This document shows, in pieces, positions 63,494 to 64,000 of a stretch of DNA of 64,000 bases. Position 1 is the stretch's first letter. Every line of letters begins with the position of its first letter. This stretch comes from Acidimicrobiaceae bacterium. Lineage in GTDB: Bacteria; Actinomycetota; Acidimicrobiia; Acidimicrobiales; Aldehydirespiratoraceae. The notes beneath the pieces are model-generated. The model saw only the letters and a list, made by a program, of their open reading frames with translations, searched no databases and had not been told where the DNA came from. The stretch lies in assembly GCA_009837445.1 (NCBI GenBank), contig VXTM01000029.1, positions 124,001 through 188,000 of the forward strand, in the 5' to 3' direction. The position numbers were made by a program, and so were the translations under genes.

Positions 63494-64000
63494 GTGACGA
63501 ACGGCTCCACCAAGACGAACTCGTCTCGGCCTACCTAGACGGCGAGGCGACCCCCGCCGAGATCGCCGAGGTCGAGGCGAGCGACGCCCTGCTGGCCCGG
63601 GTCGAGGAGCTCCGGGCGGTGCGCGACGCGGTAGCCGAGGTGGTCGCGCCGCTGCCGGCGGACCGGCAAGACGACCTGATCAGCGCGGCCCTCGGTGTGG
63701 CCGACGCGGCGGCCGCCGACCGGGTCGAGGCCAAGGTCGTGCCCCTGCAGCGGCCCCAGCGCCTGCTGCTCGCGATGGCGGCTGCAGTCATCGTGCTGGC
63801 GGCCGTCGTCGGGACCGGCCTGATAGCCAGCAGGAGCGGCGACGACTCAGAGGAATTCGCCTCAGTGGCATCCACGGCGAACGACGCAGCTCCCGCCGAA
63901 ATGGCGGCCTCCGAGCCCATGGCCGAAGAGGCACCCGCAGCCGAAGAGGAGCCCATGGCCGGAATGGACATGGAGGCCCCTGACGAGGCGATGGTCGAGA
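63490..64000 (+). CDS. Anti-sigma factor, membrane-spanning (3' truncated)
   Basis: A frame open to the right edge, at least 170 residues, starting at ATG 63490 in overlap with the sigma gene stop. Residues 1-90 form a cytoplasmic helical domain (LVSAYLDGEATPAEIAEVEA is the usual anti-sigma opening). A membrane segment of about 20 residues (LLLAMAAAVIVLAAVVGTGLI) follows near 95-115. The outside part is acidic and Ala/Pro/Met-rich (PMAEEAPAAEEEPM). The HxxxCxxC zinc motif of many anti-sigma factors is absent. It should hold the neighbouring sigma factor at the membrane until a signal arrives. Confidence 0.82.
   Translation, partial: MSDERLHQDELVSAYLDGEATPAEIAEVEASDALLARVEELRAVRDAVAEVVAPLPADRQDDLISAALGVADAAAADRVEAKVVPLQRPQRLLLAMAAAVIVLAAVVGTGLIASRSGDDSEEFASVASTANDAAPAEMAASEPMAEEAPAAEEEPMAGMDMEAPDEAMVE

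Overview
The window is high-GC DNA, densely coded on both strands, with no gap between genes longer than about 210 bases. It looks like an actinobacterium, and an uncultured Acidimicrobiia-type lineage is my best guess. The reasons are a BioB gene followed by a BsaP-type auxiliary protein, a DUF5318 zinc-ribbon gene, a DUF6049-like gene, many luciferase-type (LLM) flavin oxidoreductases, and frequent GTG/TTG starts with ATGA-type overlaps. I saw no rRNA, tRNA, CRISPR array, phage gene or insertion sequence.

Layout. 1-6.4 kb: the end of an amine-oxidase-like flavoprotein, then a signalling operon (STAS antagonist, receiver-PP2C phosphatase, RsbW-like kinase, a lipoprotein of the LivK fold, sensor histidine kinase). 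6.4-16.6 kb, minus strand: an operon running glutamine-synthetase-like enzyme, glutamine amidotransferase, GXGXG protein, FMN glutamate-synthase-like protein, an unknown 151-aa protein and a sarcosine-oxidase-like flavoprotein, followed by an Lcp/MpaB-family oxygenase and an MMPL exporter. The first part looks like a glutamylated-amine or N-methylglutamate route. 16.8-31.6 kb, plus strand: MFS exporter, LLM oxidoreductase, then a catabolic cluster (DapB-like dehydrogenase, HyuA, HyuB, thiamine-diphosphate E1 alpha and beta, a polyamine-type ABC importer, NodB-family deacetylase, alpha/beta hydrolase). In that importer the ATPase is fused in frame to the C-terminal part of a substrate-binding protein. 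31.6-38.8 kb, minus: LLM oxidoreductase, asparaginase, phosphotransferase and a DctPQM TRAP importer. 38.8-39.3 kb, plus: a lone PaaD/MIP18-type gene. 39.3-51.5 kb, minus: bsaP, bioB, a branched-chain-type ABC importer with two paralogous binding proteins, an acyl-CoA ligase and an acyl-CoA dehydrogenase. 51.5-59.0 kb, minus: the rpsF-ssb-rpsR-rplI-dnaB replication/ribosome operon, panB, DUF5318, CCA tRNA nucleotidyltransferase and a histone-deacetylase-like hydrolase. 59.1-64.0 kb, plus: GNAT, DUF6049-like, DegV, ECF sigma factor and the start of its anti-sigma factor, which runs off the window.

The right-hand 12 kb matches the gene neighbourhood that flanks the chromosome origin in mycobacteria (CCA enzyme facing a DUF6049 gene, then SigM and its anti-sigma factor), so the origin is probably close to the right edge. 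The MurJ/MviN gene expected in that block is absent here.

Most notable: a 38-bp repeat found five times, two of them inside reading frames; the ATPase-binding-protein chimera; the amine-glutamylation operon with an unknown subunit; and a complete sensing-to-partner-switch operon.
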